Positions 55,142-63,584 of a DNA stretch of 64,000 nt are shown piece by piece. This stretch comes from an uncultured Acetatifactor sp. GTDB lineage: Bacteria; Bacillota; Clostridia; Lachnospirales; Lachnospiraceae. Numbering within the stretch: the stretch's first letter is position 1; every line of letters starts with the position of its first letter. The stretch is taken from contig CANPXL010000008.1 of the NCBI GenBank assembly GCA_947586055.1, positions 36,354 through 100,353 of the forward strand, in the 5' to 3' direction. The notes under the pieces were generated by a model. That model searched no databases. It had not been told where the DNA came from and worked only from the letters and a program-made list of their open reading frames with translations. Position numbers and translations under genes: made by a program.

Positions 55142-56053
55142 ATGAATCAATTATATTATCAGACAGAAAATGGCCTACTGTACCTTGGGGACTGTGAAGA
55201 ATGGATAAAAGAATATGGCAGAACTCCAAATACAGAGAAAGTAAATTTGATTTTTACCTCGCCTCCTTTTCCGTTGAATCGCGCAAAGCGGTATGGGAAC
55301 ATGACAGGAGAAGATTATATAAAATGGTTTTCAGGATTGGCTCCATTGTTTTCCGATATACTGGCGGATGATGGTTCCATTGTTGTAGAAATTGGAAACG
55401 CATGGGAAAAGGGACTGCCGGTGCATTCAACACTGCCACTGGAAGCATTATTGGAATTTAAAAAAGCGGGAAAGCTGTATTTGTGTCAGGAGTTTGTCCA
55501 TTATAACACCTCAGCCTTGCCGGCACCTATTGAATGGGTAAATAAAAAGCGGAAACGCGTAAAAGATGCTTTTACCAGATTATGGTGGTTGTCTAAAACA
55601 CCAAATCCAAAAGCAGACAATAAGCAGGTTCTGACACAATATAGCAAACAGATGCAAAAACTGATTAGTAAAAAAGAATATAATGCGGGGCATAGACCAT
55701 CAGAACATGTTATTGGCCGCAGTTCTTTTGCAGTGGATAATGGCGGTGCTATTCCGGCAAATGTAATAATTGCTGCAAATACCGCCGGAAAAGGAAGCTA
55801 TTTTGAATACTGCAAAAAAAACGAACTGGAAATTCACCCGGCCAGGATGCCGCGTGAATTACCGGAATTCTTTATTAGATTTTTGACAGATGAAAAGGAT
55901 TTGGTATTGGATCCTTTTGCCGGAAGCAATATGACTGGTGCTGTGGCGGAACGGCTGAATAGAAGATGGATCGGGATAGAAATTAATTCGGTATATGCAG
56001 AAGGCTCAAAGGGGAGGTTTGAGAATATAAATGATAGACCAAAGAGAAGCTGA
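55142..56053 (+). CDS. Site-specific DNA methyltransferase (beta-class, N4-cytosine or N6-adenine)
   Basis: 303 residues. Catalytic motif IV is TSPPF at 39-43, followed further by the SAM motif I DPFAGSN at 257-263 near the C-terminus: the permuted order of beta-class enzymes. The S-P-P-F form of motif IV favours N4-cytosine methylation, while N6-adenine cannot be excluded. Segments RWIGIEI and GNAWEKGLP match type II or orphan methyltransferases. No restriction endonuclease gene is recognisable nearby. It is the first of four overlapping genes (the next begins 23 bases before its end) and could mark self DNA for the system they encode. Confidence 0.9.
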   Translation: MNQLYYQTENGLLYLGDCEEWIKEYGRTPNTEKVNLIFTSPPFPLNRAKRYGNMTGEDYIKWFSGLAPLFSDILADDGSIVVEIGNAWEKGLPVHSTLPLEALLEFKKAGKLYLCQEFVHYNTSALPAPIEWVNKKRKRVKDAFTRLWWLSKTPNPKADNKQVLTQYSKQMQKLISKKEYNAGHRPSEHVIGRSSFAVDNGGAIPANVIIAANTAGKGSYFEYCKKNELEIHPARMPRELPEFFIRFLTDEKDLVLDPFAGSNMTGAVAERLNRRWIGIEINSVYAEGSKGRFENINDRPKRS

Positions 56054-56975
56054 AAAACTGATTAAGGATCATTTAGACATACAGCGTTTGAAGAGAATTA
56101 TCCGGAATACTTCTATTGTCGCCTGGCAGAAAGAAATTTCGGATGAAAAAATTGACAAATGGTTATGCAATTTTAACGGGAATTACTTTGAAGATGAAGA
56201 AAACGAAAAAAGGCTTGCATTGTGGCTTTTGGCTCATTTTTCATATTATACATTGAATGACATTCGCGTTTTATGCAGGAATCTGTTTAATCAGTATTTG
56301 CATGAAAAACTACGAGAGCGAGGCAATAATGAACTTTCACAGACCATTAACAGCATTTTAAACGATACGATATTTGTGGGGCTGGGGAATGACAGTGAAA
56401 GCGGCAACAATATTCTTTATTATTTCAGACAGGAGAATTCATTACCAAAGAAAAGTTTTGAGATAGATTTGGACAGAACTTATGAGAATCTGGTATACAT
56501 AGATGATGTTACTATTTCCGGCGAGCAGGCTATTGAATATATCAATTCCAGAAATATTAAAGCTGGCAATACATATGCCGCGTTGCTGATCGCTACAGAA
56601 GATGCGGTAAAAAGGCTGACTGAAGCCCCTGAAAAGATCAGAGTTATTTCGACAATTCAGCTTGACGAAAGGGACAGGGCATTTTCTGATTTATCATATG
56701 TCTTTTCAGAAAAAAGAATTGGAGCTCTAAAAGAGACCGCGGAAGATTTTTGCAAATATTATGGGGCAAGAGCTGTAAAGGACTGCGGATATATGAGTAA
56801 CTATCCGTTGGGTTTTGGAAACGGGCAGTATATGATTGGTTTTGAATATAACACACCTGATAATACACTGCCGATCTTTTGGGCAGATACCAACGGGTGG
56901 ATACCTCTGTTTAAACGATATCCTAAGATATATAAAGAGGAGGCGTATATATTAGATGAAAGAAAGTATTATTAG
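56031..56975 (+). CDS. PRTase-like protein of conflict-system type (PRTase-CE-like)
   Basis: 314 residues. An N-terminal helical part (about 1-135) is followed by a phosphoribosyltransferase-like core: VYIDDVTISGEQ at 155-166 is in the place of the PRPP-binding motif, and a later GFGNGQ with EYNTPDNTLPIFW (261-284) closes the domain. Purine or uracil PRTases look different at the ends. The pattern fits the PRTase-CE family described from prokaryotic conflict systems; the assignment is from memory of that family. It could bind a nucleotide or act as an effector. It overlaps both neighbours (23 and 20 bases), pointing to translational coupling with the methyltransferase and the ATPase. Confidence 0.7.
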   Translation: MIDQREAEKLIKDHLDIQRLKRIIRNTSIVAWQKEISDEKIDKWLCNFNGNYFEDEENEKRLALWLLAHFSYYTLNDIRVLCRNLFNQYLHEKLRERGNNELSQTINSILNDTIFVGLGNDSESGNNILYYFRQENSLPKKSFEIDLDRTYENLVYIDDVTISGEQAIEYINSRNIKAGNTYAALLIATEDAVKRLTEAPEKIRVISTIQLDERDRAFSDLSYVFSEKRIGALKETAEDFCKYYGARAVKDCGYMSNYPLGFGNGQYMIGFEYNTPDNTLPIFWADTNGWIPLFKRYPKIYKEEAYILDERKYY

Positions 56976-58926
56976 TAATCCTTTTGTTGGGTGCACTGCA
57001 CGCGACATGAAATATGAAGAAGTAAGCCAGTATTGGTGTAGTCCGTTTGATCTGTATAAGATAAATGAGGGAGAACTTTTTACCAGTCGGACGCCTATTG
57101 TCATTGAAGGTGTCCGGGGCACAGGTAAGACAATGATTTTAAAATATTTATCTTATTTTGTACAGAAAGATTTTATTAAGGACAGCTCTATAGACCAAAC
57201 AATGGAGTATTTTGAAAAAAGATGTATTGGAGTCTACTTTAGATATAAAGATGATTTTTGTCACATGTTTGATAATCTTGATTGTGACTGGCAGGCAAAG
57301 GAAAGAATATTTATTCATTATTATGAATTGTTTATTTTAAGACAAATTCTTGAAATTTTGGATGATATTTACCAAAATCAGAATAATTCTCAGATTGAAG
57401 AGGTGGTTTGTTCTTTTTTAGACATCAGTGTCAGATCTTTAAATGAAGTACGCCAGCATATTAATTCCATGCTCAGAAAAATGGATGAAATTATAAATTC
57501 TTCCGGTTTTGATGAGGCATGGAAAGAAAAACTGATGCCTTTGCTTGGTAAGGGAAATTTAGTTACGGAATTTATTCAGACGATTAATAACCAATGCAAT
57601 GGTTGGGAGAATATATTATTTGTAATATTACTGGATGAATATGAAAATCTGGGTCTGTTTCAAACTTTGGTAAATACGTTGATTAAGCAGGTGGATGATA
57701 CCGCGAATCTGACGTATCGGCTGGGAATGCGTCCGGCAGGTATGGACAATAATAATAAAACCAATGTGGCCGGAGAACATCTGCAGATTGACAGAGATTT
57801 TTTACTTCGGCGTCTTGAATATGAGAACTTTGGGGATTATAAGAAATTTGCTCTGGAAATATCCCAAAAACGGCTGGAAAGTGTTGAGGTTTTTCGCGAA
57901 AACGGACTATGCGATATCAATAATATTCTTGGAAAAAATGAAAATTTTGATGAAGAAGCAGAACAGGTAGTTAAAGGCGGGAAAAAACATTTTAAATTAA
58001 TAAGGGAGTTTTATTCGCCGGAAATGATGGATGATGTTATTCATGAACTCTCATGTAGTAACAAGTTGATGGAAATGTATAATATACTTCGGGTGTTGAG
58101 AGGAGAAGATTACAAAAAAACGGCATCATTATGCAGAGAATATCAGAGTTTAAGAGAAAACGGTCAGTCGGGGACGGCAGGAAATAATGAACTTCATAAA
58201 TATTATCTTGATTACAGTAATAAATACAGAGTTGCGTTGCTGTATATGTTGCTGACAATATATGGCGAACAGAAATTGTATTACAGCGTTAATACCTTTT
58301 TGAGATTGTCCAGTGGTTCAATCAATGATTTTATATCATTGTGCAGGAATACTTTTAAGCAAATCAATGAAAAAATGCTGCAGGAAATACGTGGGGGAGA
58401 ACAAATCAGCCCACGGATTCAAACGTATGCCTCTCTGGATACGGCTGAAGATCAAAGAAGAAAAGTTTCTATGAGTAATAGATTCGGAAAAGAGATGTAT
58501 ACGTTTATTGATAATATGGGAAGTATTTTTGAAGAGTATCACCGGGATATGCAGGCAAGATATCCTGAAACGAATCAGTTCGCATTTGCAAATGAAAATG
58601 AAATAAGGAATGATGATAGGATGAACGCCTATTTTGTTGAATTGATAAATTCCGGTGCAGTAATCAGAAAGCAAAGGAGACAGATGATATCTGTCGGAAA
58701 AACAAGAGGTGCAGTTTACCAGTTAAACAGGATATATGCTCCTATTTATCAATATTCATATCGAACAAGAGGTGGATTTAATGTAATAATAGGTCGGGAT
58801 GATTTTGAGACTATGCTGAAAAAAAGTATTGACCCCAAGAAGTATATAGGAAATAATTCCTGGTCGGAACAATGTAACTTGTTTGATAACCCAACGGAGG
58901 ATGAAGATGATTCGGCAGATCTTTGA
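56956..58926 (+). CDS. ORC/CDC6-like AAA+ ATPase
   Basis: 656 residues. Walker A GVRGTGKT at 52-59, Walker B FVILLDEYEN around 222-231, and YRLGMRPAG at about 254-262 as sensor 1. The N-terminal NPFVGCTARDM precedes the P-loop, as in ORC/CDC6-like proteins associated with prokaryotic defence. The C-terminal half (about 330-656) is helical and mixed, with a probable winged-helix DNA-binding region near 540-630. Such ATPases may sense nucleic acid and drive an effector. The closest ribosome binding site (AGGAGG) is 13 bases before ATG 56956, a rather long gap, consistent with coupling to the gene before. Confidence 0.75.
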   Translation: MKESIISNPFVGCTARDMKYEEVSQYWCSPFDLYKINEGELFTSRTPIVIEGVRGTGKTMILKYLSYFVQKDFIKDSSIDQTMEYFEKRCIGVYFRYKDDFCHMFDNLDCDWQAKERIFIHYYELFILRQILEILDDIYQNQNNSQIEEVVCSFLDISVRSLNEVRQHINSMLRKMDEIINSSGFDEAWKEKLMPLLGKGNLVTEFIQTINNQCNGWENILFVILLDEYENLGLFQTLVNTLIKQVDDTANLTYRLGMRPAGMDNNNKTNVAGEHLQIDRDFLLRRLEYENFGDYKKFALEISQKRLESVEVFRENGLCDINNILGKNENFDEEAEQVVKGGKKHFKLIREFYSPEMMDDVIHELSCSNKLMEMYNILRVLRGEDYKKTASLCREYQSLRENGQSGTAGNNELHKYYLDYSNKYRVALLYMLLTIYGEQKLYYSVNTFLRLSSGSINDFISLCRNTFKQINEKMLQEIRGGEQISPRIQTYASLDTAEDQRRKVSMSNRFGKEMYTFIDNMGSIFEEYHRDMQARYPETNQFAFANENEIRNDDRMNAYFVELINSGAVIRKQRRQMISVGKTRGAVYQLNRIYAPIYQYSYRTRGGFNVIIGRDDFETMLKKSIDPKKYIGNNSWSEQCNLFDNPTEDEDDSADL

Positions 58927-59896
58927 TATGCAACAGGTGGATGATATGGATGAATTTAATGGGGCAGCATACGATTATCTGTTGTTGGCCCCAAACATAG
59001 AGAAACGAAGCAGAGCCAGTTTTTTAAAATGGAGAGATCAGGGAATTTTTAACAAAGTCGTCGTCATGGATTATGCGAATTTTCATAAAGAGATAACGAA
59101 TGAACAGGAAGATACTTTTTACGATGATTTTAAGGGTGTCACTATAATTCATCTAAAGGTGTCCAGTGAGATGGATGCTGTACGGCAGCTATGTAAATTG
59201 GGTATTGAGTCTGATAAAAATATAGCAATTGATATTACAGGTTTTAGTATTCCCAATATATACGGTGTAATAGGAGCATTGAAAAATGTAGTGAAGATCA
59301 GGCACTTGGATATATATTACACAGAACCGCGGTTCTATATATATGAAGAAGGATACTTTGATGCTTACCATAAAAAGATTAAGGAACGTCATTGTGCCCC
59401 GGTGATTGGTTATTGTAACAGTGGGGAAGATGAAAAGGAAATTTTGACAATCTTTTTAGGTTTTGATGGTGGATTGGCTGATATGGTATACTTTAAACTG
59501 GGGGAAGAGGGAAAGGAAATATTGCAGACACTTGTTGTGAATGGATTTCCCTCTTACACAGTCAAGCTGAAAGATGTAAGTTTGTTTAATAATGAAGATC
59601 TGATTAATAAAATAGAAAAAGAAAATGTACTGTGCTCTGCAGCAAATAATCCATTTGAAACATACAATTTACTCTGCAAGATATTGAAAAAGTATGAAGG
59701 AATATTATTAAATTTGTGCACGATAGGTTCTAAACCAATGGCGTTAGGTACATGTTTGTTTGCGTTGGATTATGGGGATAAGGTTAAGGTGACATATCCA
59801 TTTTATGAAAAGACACAGTTTGATACTGATGAAGAACCAGGGAAAATATGGAGATACGGAGTGGACTTCCAGACTGGTGAATTTGCCTTTCTGTAA
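58907..59896 (+). CDS. Unknown alpha/beta protein, fourth gene of the ATPase cassette
   Basis: 329 residues from ATG 58907, six bases after CGGAGG; the frame is open further upstream but that would place the ribosome binding site inside the gene. Predicted Rossmann-like strands alternate with helices: YDYLLLAPN, VVVMDY, IAIDITGF, HLDIYYTEPRFY, and in the second half LLNLCTIGSKPMALGTCLFAL. The Gly-containing loops after strands (DITGF, GSKPMALG) look a little like ligand-binding loops of CARF-type domains, a weak resemblance only. No nuclease or protease signature was found. It overlaps the ATPase gene by 20 bases and ends the cassette; a terminator follows. Confidence 0.55.
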   Translation: MIRQIFDMQQVDDMDEFNGAAYDYLLLAPNIEKRSRASFLKWRDQGIFNKVVVMDYANFHKEITNEQEDTFYDDFKGVTIIHLKVSSEMDAVRQLCKLGIESDKNIAIDITGFSIPNIYGVIGALKNVVKIRHLDIYYTEPRFYIYEEGYFDAYHKKIKERHCAPVIGYCNSGEDEKEILTIFLGFDGGLADMVYFKLGEEGKEILQTLVVNGFPSYTVKLKDVSLFNNEDLINKIEKENVLCSAANNPFETYNLLCKILKKYEGILLNLCTIGSKPMALGTCLFALDYGDKVKVTYPFYEKTQFDTDEEPGKIWRYGVDFQTGEFAFL

Positions 59897-59897
59897 C

Positions 59898-59941
59898 AGA
59901 AGCATAATGCGCTCCACAGCGGAGTAAGGGTTGCTTCTTTT
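59898..59941 (+). terminator. Rho-independent terminator of the methyltransferase/ATPase cassette
   Basis: AGAAGC at 59898-59903 pairs with GCTTCT at 59933-59938, an inner CTCC/GGAG pair shapes the arm, and TTT ends it. It begins directly after the stop of the 58907 gene. The T-run is short. Confidence 0.5.
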
Positions 59942-59959
59942 GCATGCCTGGAGTATAAT
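59931..59959 (+). promoter_or_regulatory. Sigma-A promoter of the fnlABC operon
   Basis: TTGCTT at 59931-59936 and a perfect TATAAT at 59954-59959 with a 17-base spacer. The -35 lies in the right arm of the preceding terminator. fnlA starts 52 bases after the -10 behind AGAGAGG. Confidence 0.65.
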
Positions 59960-60011
59960 GTCTGTGAGGGCAGGAACTCGACAATAAAATATATTATGAG
60001 AGAGGTGTTTC

Positions 60012-61058
60012 ATGTTCAAAGACAAAACTTTGCTGATTACCGGCGGCACAGGTTCGTTTGGCAATGCCGTCTTAAACCGTTTTCTTGCAACCGATATCGG
60101 CGAGATCCGTATCTTTTCCCGTGATGAACTGAAACAGGATGATATGCGCCATCTTTATCAGCGTAAATATCCGGAATACAGCAATAAACTTAAATTTTAT
60201 ATTGGAGACGTCCGCGACCCTCAGAGCATTGCGAAAGCCATGCACGGTGTGGATTTTATTTTTCATGCGGCGGCTTTGAAACAGGTGCCTTCCTGTGAAT
60301 TTTTCCCGATAGAAGCTGTAAAAACGAATGTGCTGGGGACGGAAAATGTACTGCAGGCGGCGGTGGACGCAGGGGTGAAAAAAGTGATATGTCTGTCTAC
60401 AGACAAGGCCGCTTATCCTGTGAACGCCATGGGAACCTCCAAGGCCATGATGGAAAAAGTGATCGTGGCAAAGGCCCGGACGATCCCCGCACAGCAAACC
60501 AGCATCTGTTGCACCAGGTATGGGAATGTTCTTTGCTCCAGAGGTTCCGTGGTGCCTCTTTTTATTAGCCAGATCAGGGAGGGGAAGCCTCTGACAGTAA
60601 CGGAACCCTCCATGACCCGTTTTGTGATGAGCTTGGAAGAGGCGGTGGAACTGGTCGTATACGCTTTTGAAAATGCGGAGAGCGGGGATATTATGGTGCA
60701 GAAAGCGCCGGCTTGCACAATTGGTGTGTTGGCTCAGGCGGTAAAGGAACTCTTTCGGGTTGACACGGAAATAAAAGTGATCGGGATCCGCCACGGCGAA
60801 AAAATGTATGAAACTCTTTTGACGAACGAGGAGTGTGCCCACGCCATCGATATGGGGAATTTTTACCGTGTGCCTGCGGACAAGCGTGACTTAAATTACG
60901 ATAAATATTTTACCGACGGCAATCTGGAACGCAGTAAGCTTTCAGAGTTTAATTCCAATAATACTGCGCTGATGGATGTGGAACAGGTGAAGGACAAGCT
61001 GTTGACTCTTTCTTATATCAGGGATGAACTGAGGGAGTGGGAGAATACAGGAAGATGA
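60012..61058 (+). CDS. fnlA: UDP-GlcNAc 4,6-dehydratase/5-epimerase FnlA (CapE/WbjB)
   Basis: 348 residues, extended SDR. The NAD loop is GGTGSFG at 11-17, STDKAAYPVNAMGTSK holds the catalytic segment with Met in the Tyr position and Lys, and HAAALKQVP is typical of the inverting dehydratases. First step to UDP-N-acetyl-L-fucosamine: UDP-GlcNAc to a UDP-2-acetamido-4-keto-hexulose. The operon order fnlA-fnlB-fnlC confirms the subtype over plain CapD. Its codon use and GC content are higher than in the preceding 40 kb. It heads a three-gene operon with its own promoter. Confidence 0.93.
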   Translation: MFKDKTLLITGGTGSFGNAVLNRFLATDIGEIRIFSRDELKQDDMRHLYQRKYPEYSNKLKFYIGDVRDPQSIAKAMHGVDFIFHAAALKQVPSCEFFPIEAVKTNVLGTENVLQAAVDAGVKKVICLSTDKAAYPVNAMGTSKAMMEKVIVAKARTIPAQQTSICCTRYGNVLCSRGSVVPLFISQIREGKPLTVTEPSMTRFVMSLEEAVELVVYAFENAESGDIMVQKAPACTIGVLAQAVKELFRVDTEIKVIGIRHGEKMYETLLTNEECAHAIDMGNFYRVPADKRDLNYDKYFTDGNLERSKLSEFNSNNTALMDVEQVKDKLLTLSYIRDELREWENTGR

Positions 61059-62188
61059 AAGTGCTGGTTACGGGAGCTAACGGCTTCATCGGAAAGAATT
61101 TAATTGCGCAGCTGGAGCGAAGGGAAGGCGTTGAGGTTCTTCCTTTTGATGTGGATACGCCTTTGGAGCGTCTGGAAGAGTATTGCGGCCAATGCGGATT
61201 TGTATACAACCTGGCGGGGGTCAATCGGCCGCGTCAGACTGAGGAATTTATGGAGGGCAACTGCAGCTTTGTGGCTGTGCTGACGGAGACGCTGAAAAAA
61301 GCAGGCAATCGGTGCCCTGTTATGAACTCATCGTCAATACAGGCGGCATTGGAAAATCTGTATGGTCGGAGCAAAAGGGCAGGAGAAAATCTGATGTTTG
61401 CCTATGGGAGGGAAACCGGCGCTAATGTATACATTTACCGGTTCCCTAATGTTTTCGGGAAATGGTGCCGGCCTAACTATAACAGCGCGATAGCTACTTT
61501 CTGCCATAATATCGCCCATGATCTTCCCATTCAGGTAAATGACGAAAATACAGTTATGCATCTGGTGTATATCGATGATGTGGTGGAGGAACTTCTTCAG
61601 GCGCTGGACGGTCATCCCCATGTAAATGCGGACGGTTATTGTTATGTCCCCGTGGAGCATGAGGTGACGCTGGGAGAGATTGTCAGTCTGCTCCGTGGCT
61701 TTAGAGAAAGCCGGAAGAACCTGATGGTTCCCGACATGTCTCAGGGCGGTTTCGTAAAAAAACTTTACAGCACCTATTTAAGTTATCTGCCGGAGGATAA
61801 GTTTTCCTATCCGCTGGATATGAAGACAGATAAACGAGGCGGCTTTACGGAAATTCTGAAAAGTGTGGACAGAGGTCAGGTGTCTGTAAATATAACCAGG
61901 CCCGGTGTTGAAAAGGGGAACCATTGGCATTATACCAAAAACGAAAAGTTTCTGGTGGTCAGTGGGAAAGGACTCATTCGCTTTCGGAAACATGGGAGTG
62001 ATGAGATCATAGAATATCATGTCAGCGGAGAGCGTCTGGAGGTGGTGGACATTCCCCCCGGTTATACGCATTCCATTGTCAATGAGGGCCCTGCAGATTT
62101 GGTAACGCTGATGTGGTGCAATGAGTGTTTCGATCCCGGAAGGCCGGATACGATTTATGAAAAAGTAGAGAAACAGCAGGAAAAGTGA
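61055..62188 (+). CDS. fnlB: C-3 epimerase/reductase FnlB (CapF/WbjC)
   Basis: 378 residues: an N-terminal SDR domain with GANGFIGKN and a C-terminal cupin domain from about residue 250 (NITRPGVEKGNHWH, with metal-binding His). This two-domain form is that of CapF/WbjC, in which the cupin epimerises C3 and the SDR reduces C4, producing UDP-N-acetyl-L-talosamine-type intermediate. The ATG overlaps the fnlA stop (ATGA) behind ACAGGAAG. Assignment is firm thanks to the fusion and the neighbours. Confidence 0.93.
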   Translation: MKVLVTGANGFIGKNLIAQLERREGVEVLPFDVDTPLERLEEYCGQCGFVYNLAGVNRPRQTEEFMEGNCSFVAVLTETLKKAGNRCPVMNSSSIQAALENLYGRSKRAGENLMFAYGRETGANVYIYRFPNVFGKWCRPNYNSAIATFCHNIAHDLPIQVNDENTVMHLVYIDDVVEELLQALDGHPHVNADGYCYVPVEHEVTLGEIVSLLRGFRESRKNLMVPDMSQGGFVKKLYSTYLSYLPEDKFSYPLDMKTDKRGGFTEILKSVDRGQVSVNITRPGVEKGNHWHYTKNEKFLVVSGKGLIRFRKHGSDEIIEYHVSGERLEVVDIPPGYTHSIVNEGPADLVTLMWCNECFDPGRPDTIYEKVEKQQEK

Positions 62189-62198
62189 GGATAGAGGG

Positions 62199-63341
62199 TT
62201 GAATAAGTTAAAACTTATGACCATAATCGGCACCAGACCGGAAATTATCAGATTGTCGGAAGTCATAAAAAAGTGCGATGATTATTTTGAACAATGCCTG
62301 GTGCATACAGGCCAAAACTACGACTATACTTTGAACCAGATCTTTTTTGAGGATTTGGGTCTCCGGCAGCCGGATTATTATCTGGATGCAGTGGGAACAA
62401 ACCTGGGGGAGACGATTGGAAATATCATTGCCAAAAGTTATAAGCTGATGACAGAGGTGGAGCCCGATGCGTTTCTGGTCCTGGGGGATACAAACTCAGC
62501 GTTAGCCGCGATTTCCGCAAAAAGACTGAAAATACCCATTTTTCATATGGAAGCGGGGAATCGTTGTTTTGATGAAAACCTTCCGGAGGAGACAAACCGC
62601 CGGATCGTAGACCATATCGCCGATGTAAATCTTTGCTACAGTGAGCATGCCCGCAGGTATTTAAACGCTGAGGGGACCGCAAAGGAGAGAACTTATGTCA
62701 CGGGATCACCTATGGCGGAGGTTCTTTCTGCTAACATGGAAAAGATAATGAGCAGCAGTGTGCTGGAAACTCTGAAACTGGAACAGCGGAAATATATCCT
62801 TCTCTCGGCGCACAGGGAAGAAAATATTGATCAGGAGAAAAACTTTTTTGCTCTGATGGATGCGGTAAATTGCATGGCGGAAGCATATCAGGTGCCGATC
62901 ATTTACAGTACGCATCCCAGAAGTAAAAAATTTATTGAACAGAGAAATTTTAAATTTCATCCGTTGGTACGGAGTCTGCAGCCGTTTGGCTTTTCTGACT
63001 ACAATCACTTACAGATGAATGCTTTCTGTGTGGTATCGGACAGCGGCACATTGCCGGAGGAAGCTTCCTATTTCAATTCAAAAGGGCATCCATTTCCGGC
63101 GGTCTGTATCAGAACTTCGACGGAAAGGCCGGAAGCCATAGATAAGGGGAATTTTATTCTGGGCGGTATTACCGCGGAACAGGTGCTGCAGGCAGTTGAT
63201 ATGGCGGTCCGAATGAATGCGGCGGGTGACCTTGGTGTTGCTGTGCCCAATTACCTGGATGAGAATGTGAGCACAAAGGTTGTCAAGATTATTCAGAGCT
63301 ATACGGGGATTGTCAATAAAATGGTGTGGAGGAAGGAGTGA
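62199..63341 (+). CDS. fnlC: UDP-N-acetyl-L-fucosamine synthase FnlC (CapG/WbjD), 2-epimerase family
   Basis: 380 residues, UDP-GlcNAc 2-epimerase fold (WecB-like). GTRPEIIRLSEVI opens the protein; HTGQNYD, HMEAGNRCFDENLPEE and SDSGTLPEEASYF are conserved parts, including the acidic catalytic residues. In this context it carries out the last step, 2-epimerisation to UDP-L-FucNAc. The TTG start 62199 follows GAGGATAGAGGG. A good terminator sits about 155 bases after the stop. Confidence 0.92.
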   Translation: MNKLKLMTIIGTRPEIIRLSEVIKKCDDYFEQCLVHTGQNYDYTLNQIFFEDLGLRQPDYYLDAVGTNLGETIGNIIAKSYKLMTEVEPDAFLVLGDTNSALAAISAKRLKIPIFHMEAGNRCFDENLPEETNRRIVDHIADVNLCYSEHARRYLNAEGTAKERTYVTGSPMAEVLSANMEKIMSSSVLETLKLEQRKYILLSAHREENIDQEKNFFALMDAVNCMAEAYQVPIIYSTHPRSKKFIEQRNFKFHPLVRSLQPFGFSDYNHLQMNAFCVVSDSGTLPEEASYFNSKGHPFPAVCIRTSTERPEAIDKGNFILGGITAEQVLQAVDMAVRMNAAGDLGVAVPNYLDENVSTKVVKIIQSYTGIVNKMVWRKE

Positions 63342-63496
63342 AGGCGGCTGCCGATACCGATCTTTGAGGAATTTTAAAAAGCTGAAAACAAGGTTATTGA
63401 ACCCGTTTTCATAACAATTCAGATGAAGTTCCAAACAGCCAGATTTAGGTAAGTTGGTGCCGGCAAGTGGTGATTTAGATAACGGTTGAACAAAAT

Positions 63497-63539
63497 TGCT
63501 ATGTGATGGTCTGATAGGACTGTGGCGTAGCATTTTTTT
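63497..63539 (+). terminator. Rho-independent terminator after fnlC
   Basis: TGCTATG at 63497-63503 pairs with CGTAGCA at 63526-63532 (one G-U pair), with an inner GTC/GAC stem, and seven T follow at 63533-63539. Between fnlC and it (63342-63496) nothing else is recognisable. Confidence 0.68.
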
Positions 63540-63555
63540 GAAATAAAATATTTGC

Positions 63556-63584
63556 TTGACATAGATCTTAATGTCATGTACAAT
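63556..63584 (+). promoter_or_regulatory. Strong promoter with operator-like palindrome
   Basis: A perfect TTGACA at 63556-63561 and TACAAT at 63579-63584 with a 17-base spacer. Within it TGACAT (63557-63562) and ATGTCA (63571-63576) form an inverted repeat with an eight-base centre, the layout of a TetR-type operator. The promoter points rightward to a gene not visible in this window. Confidence 0.68.

Noticed and set aside
55142..56053. Type II restriction-modification pair
   Set aside because: No neighbouring gene shows a PD-(D/E)XK, HNH or GIY-YIG pattern; the next genes are PRTase-like and ATPase.
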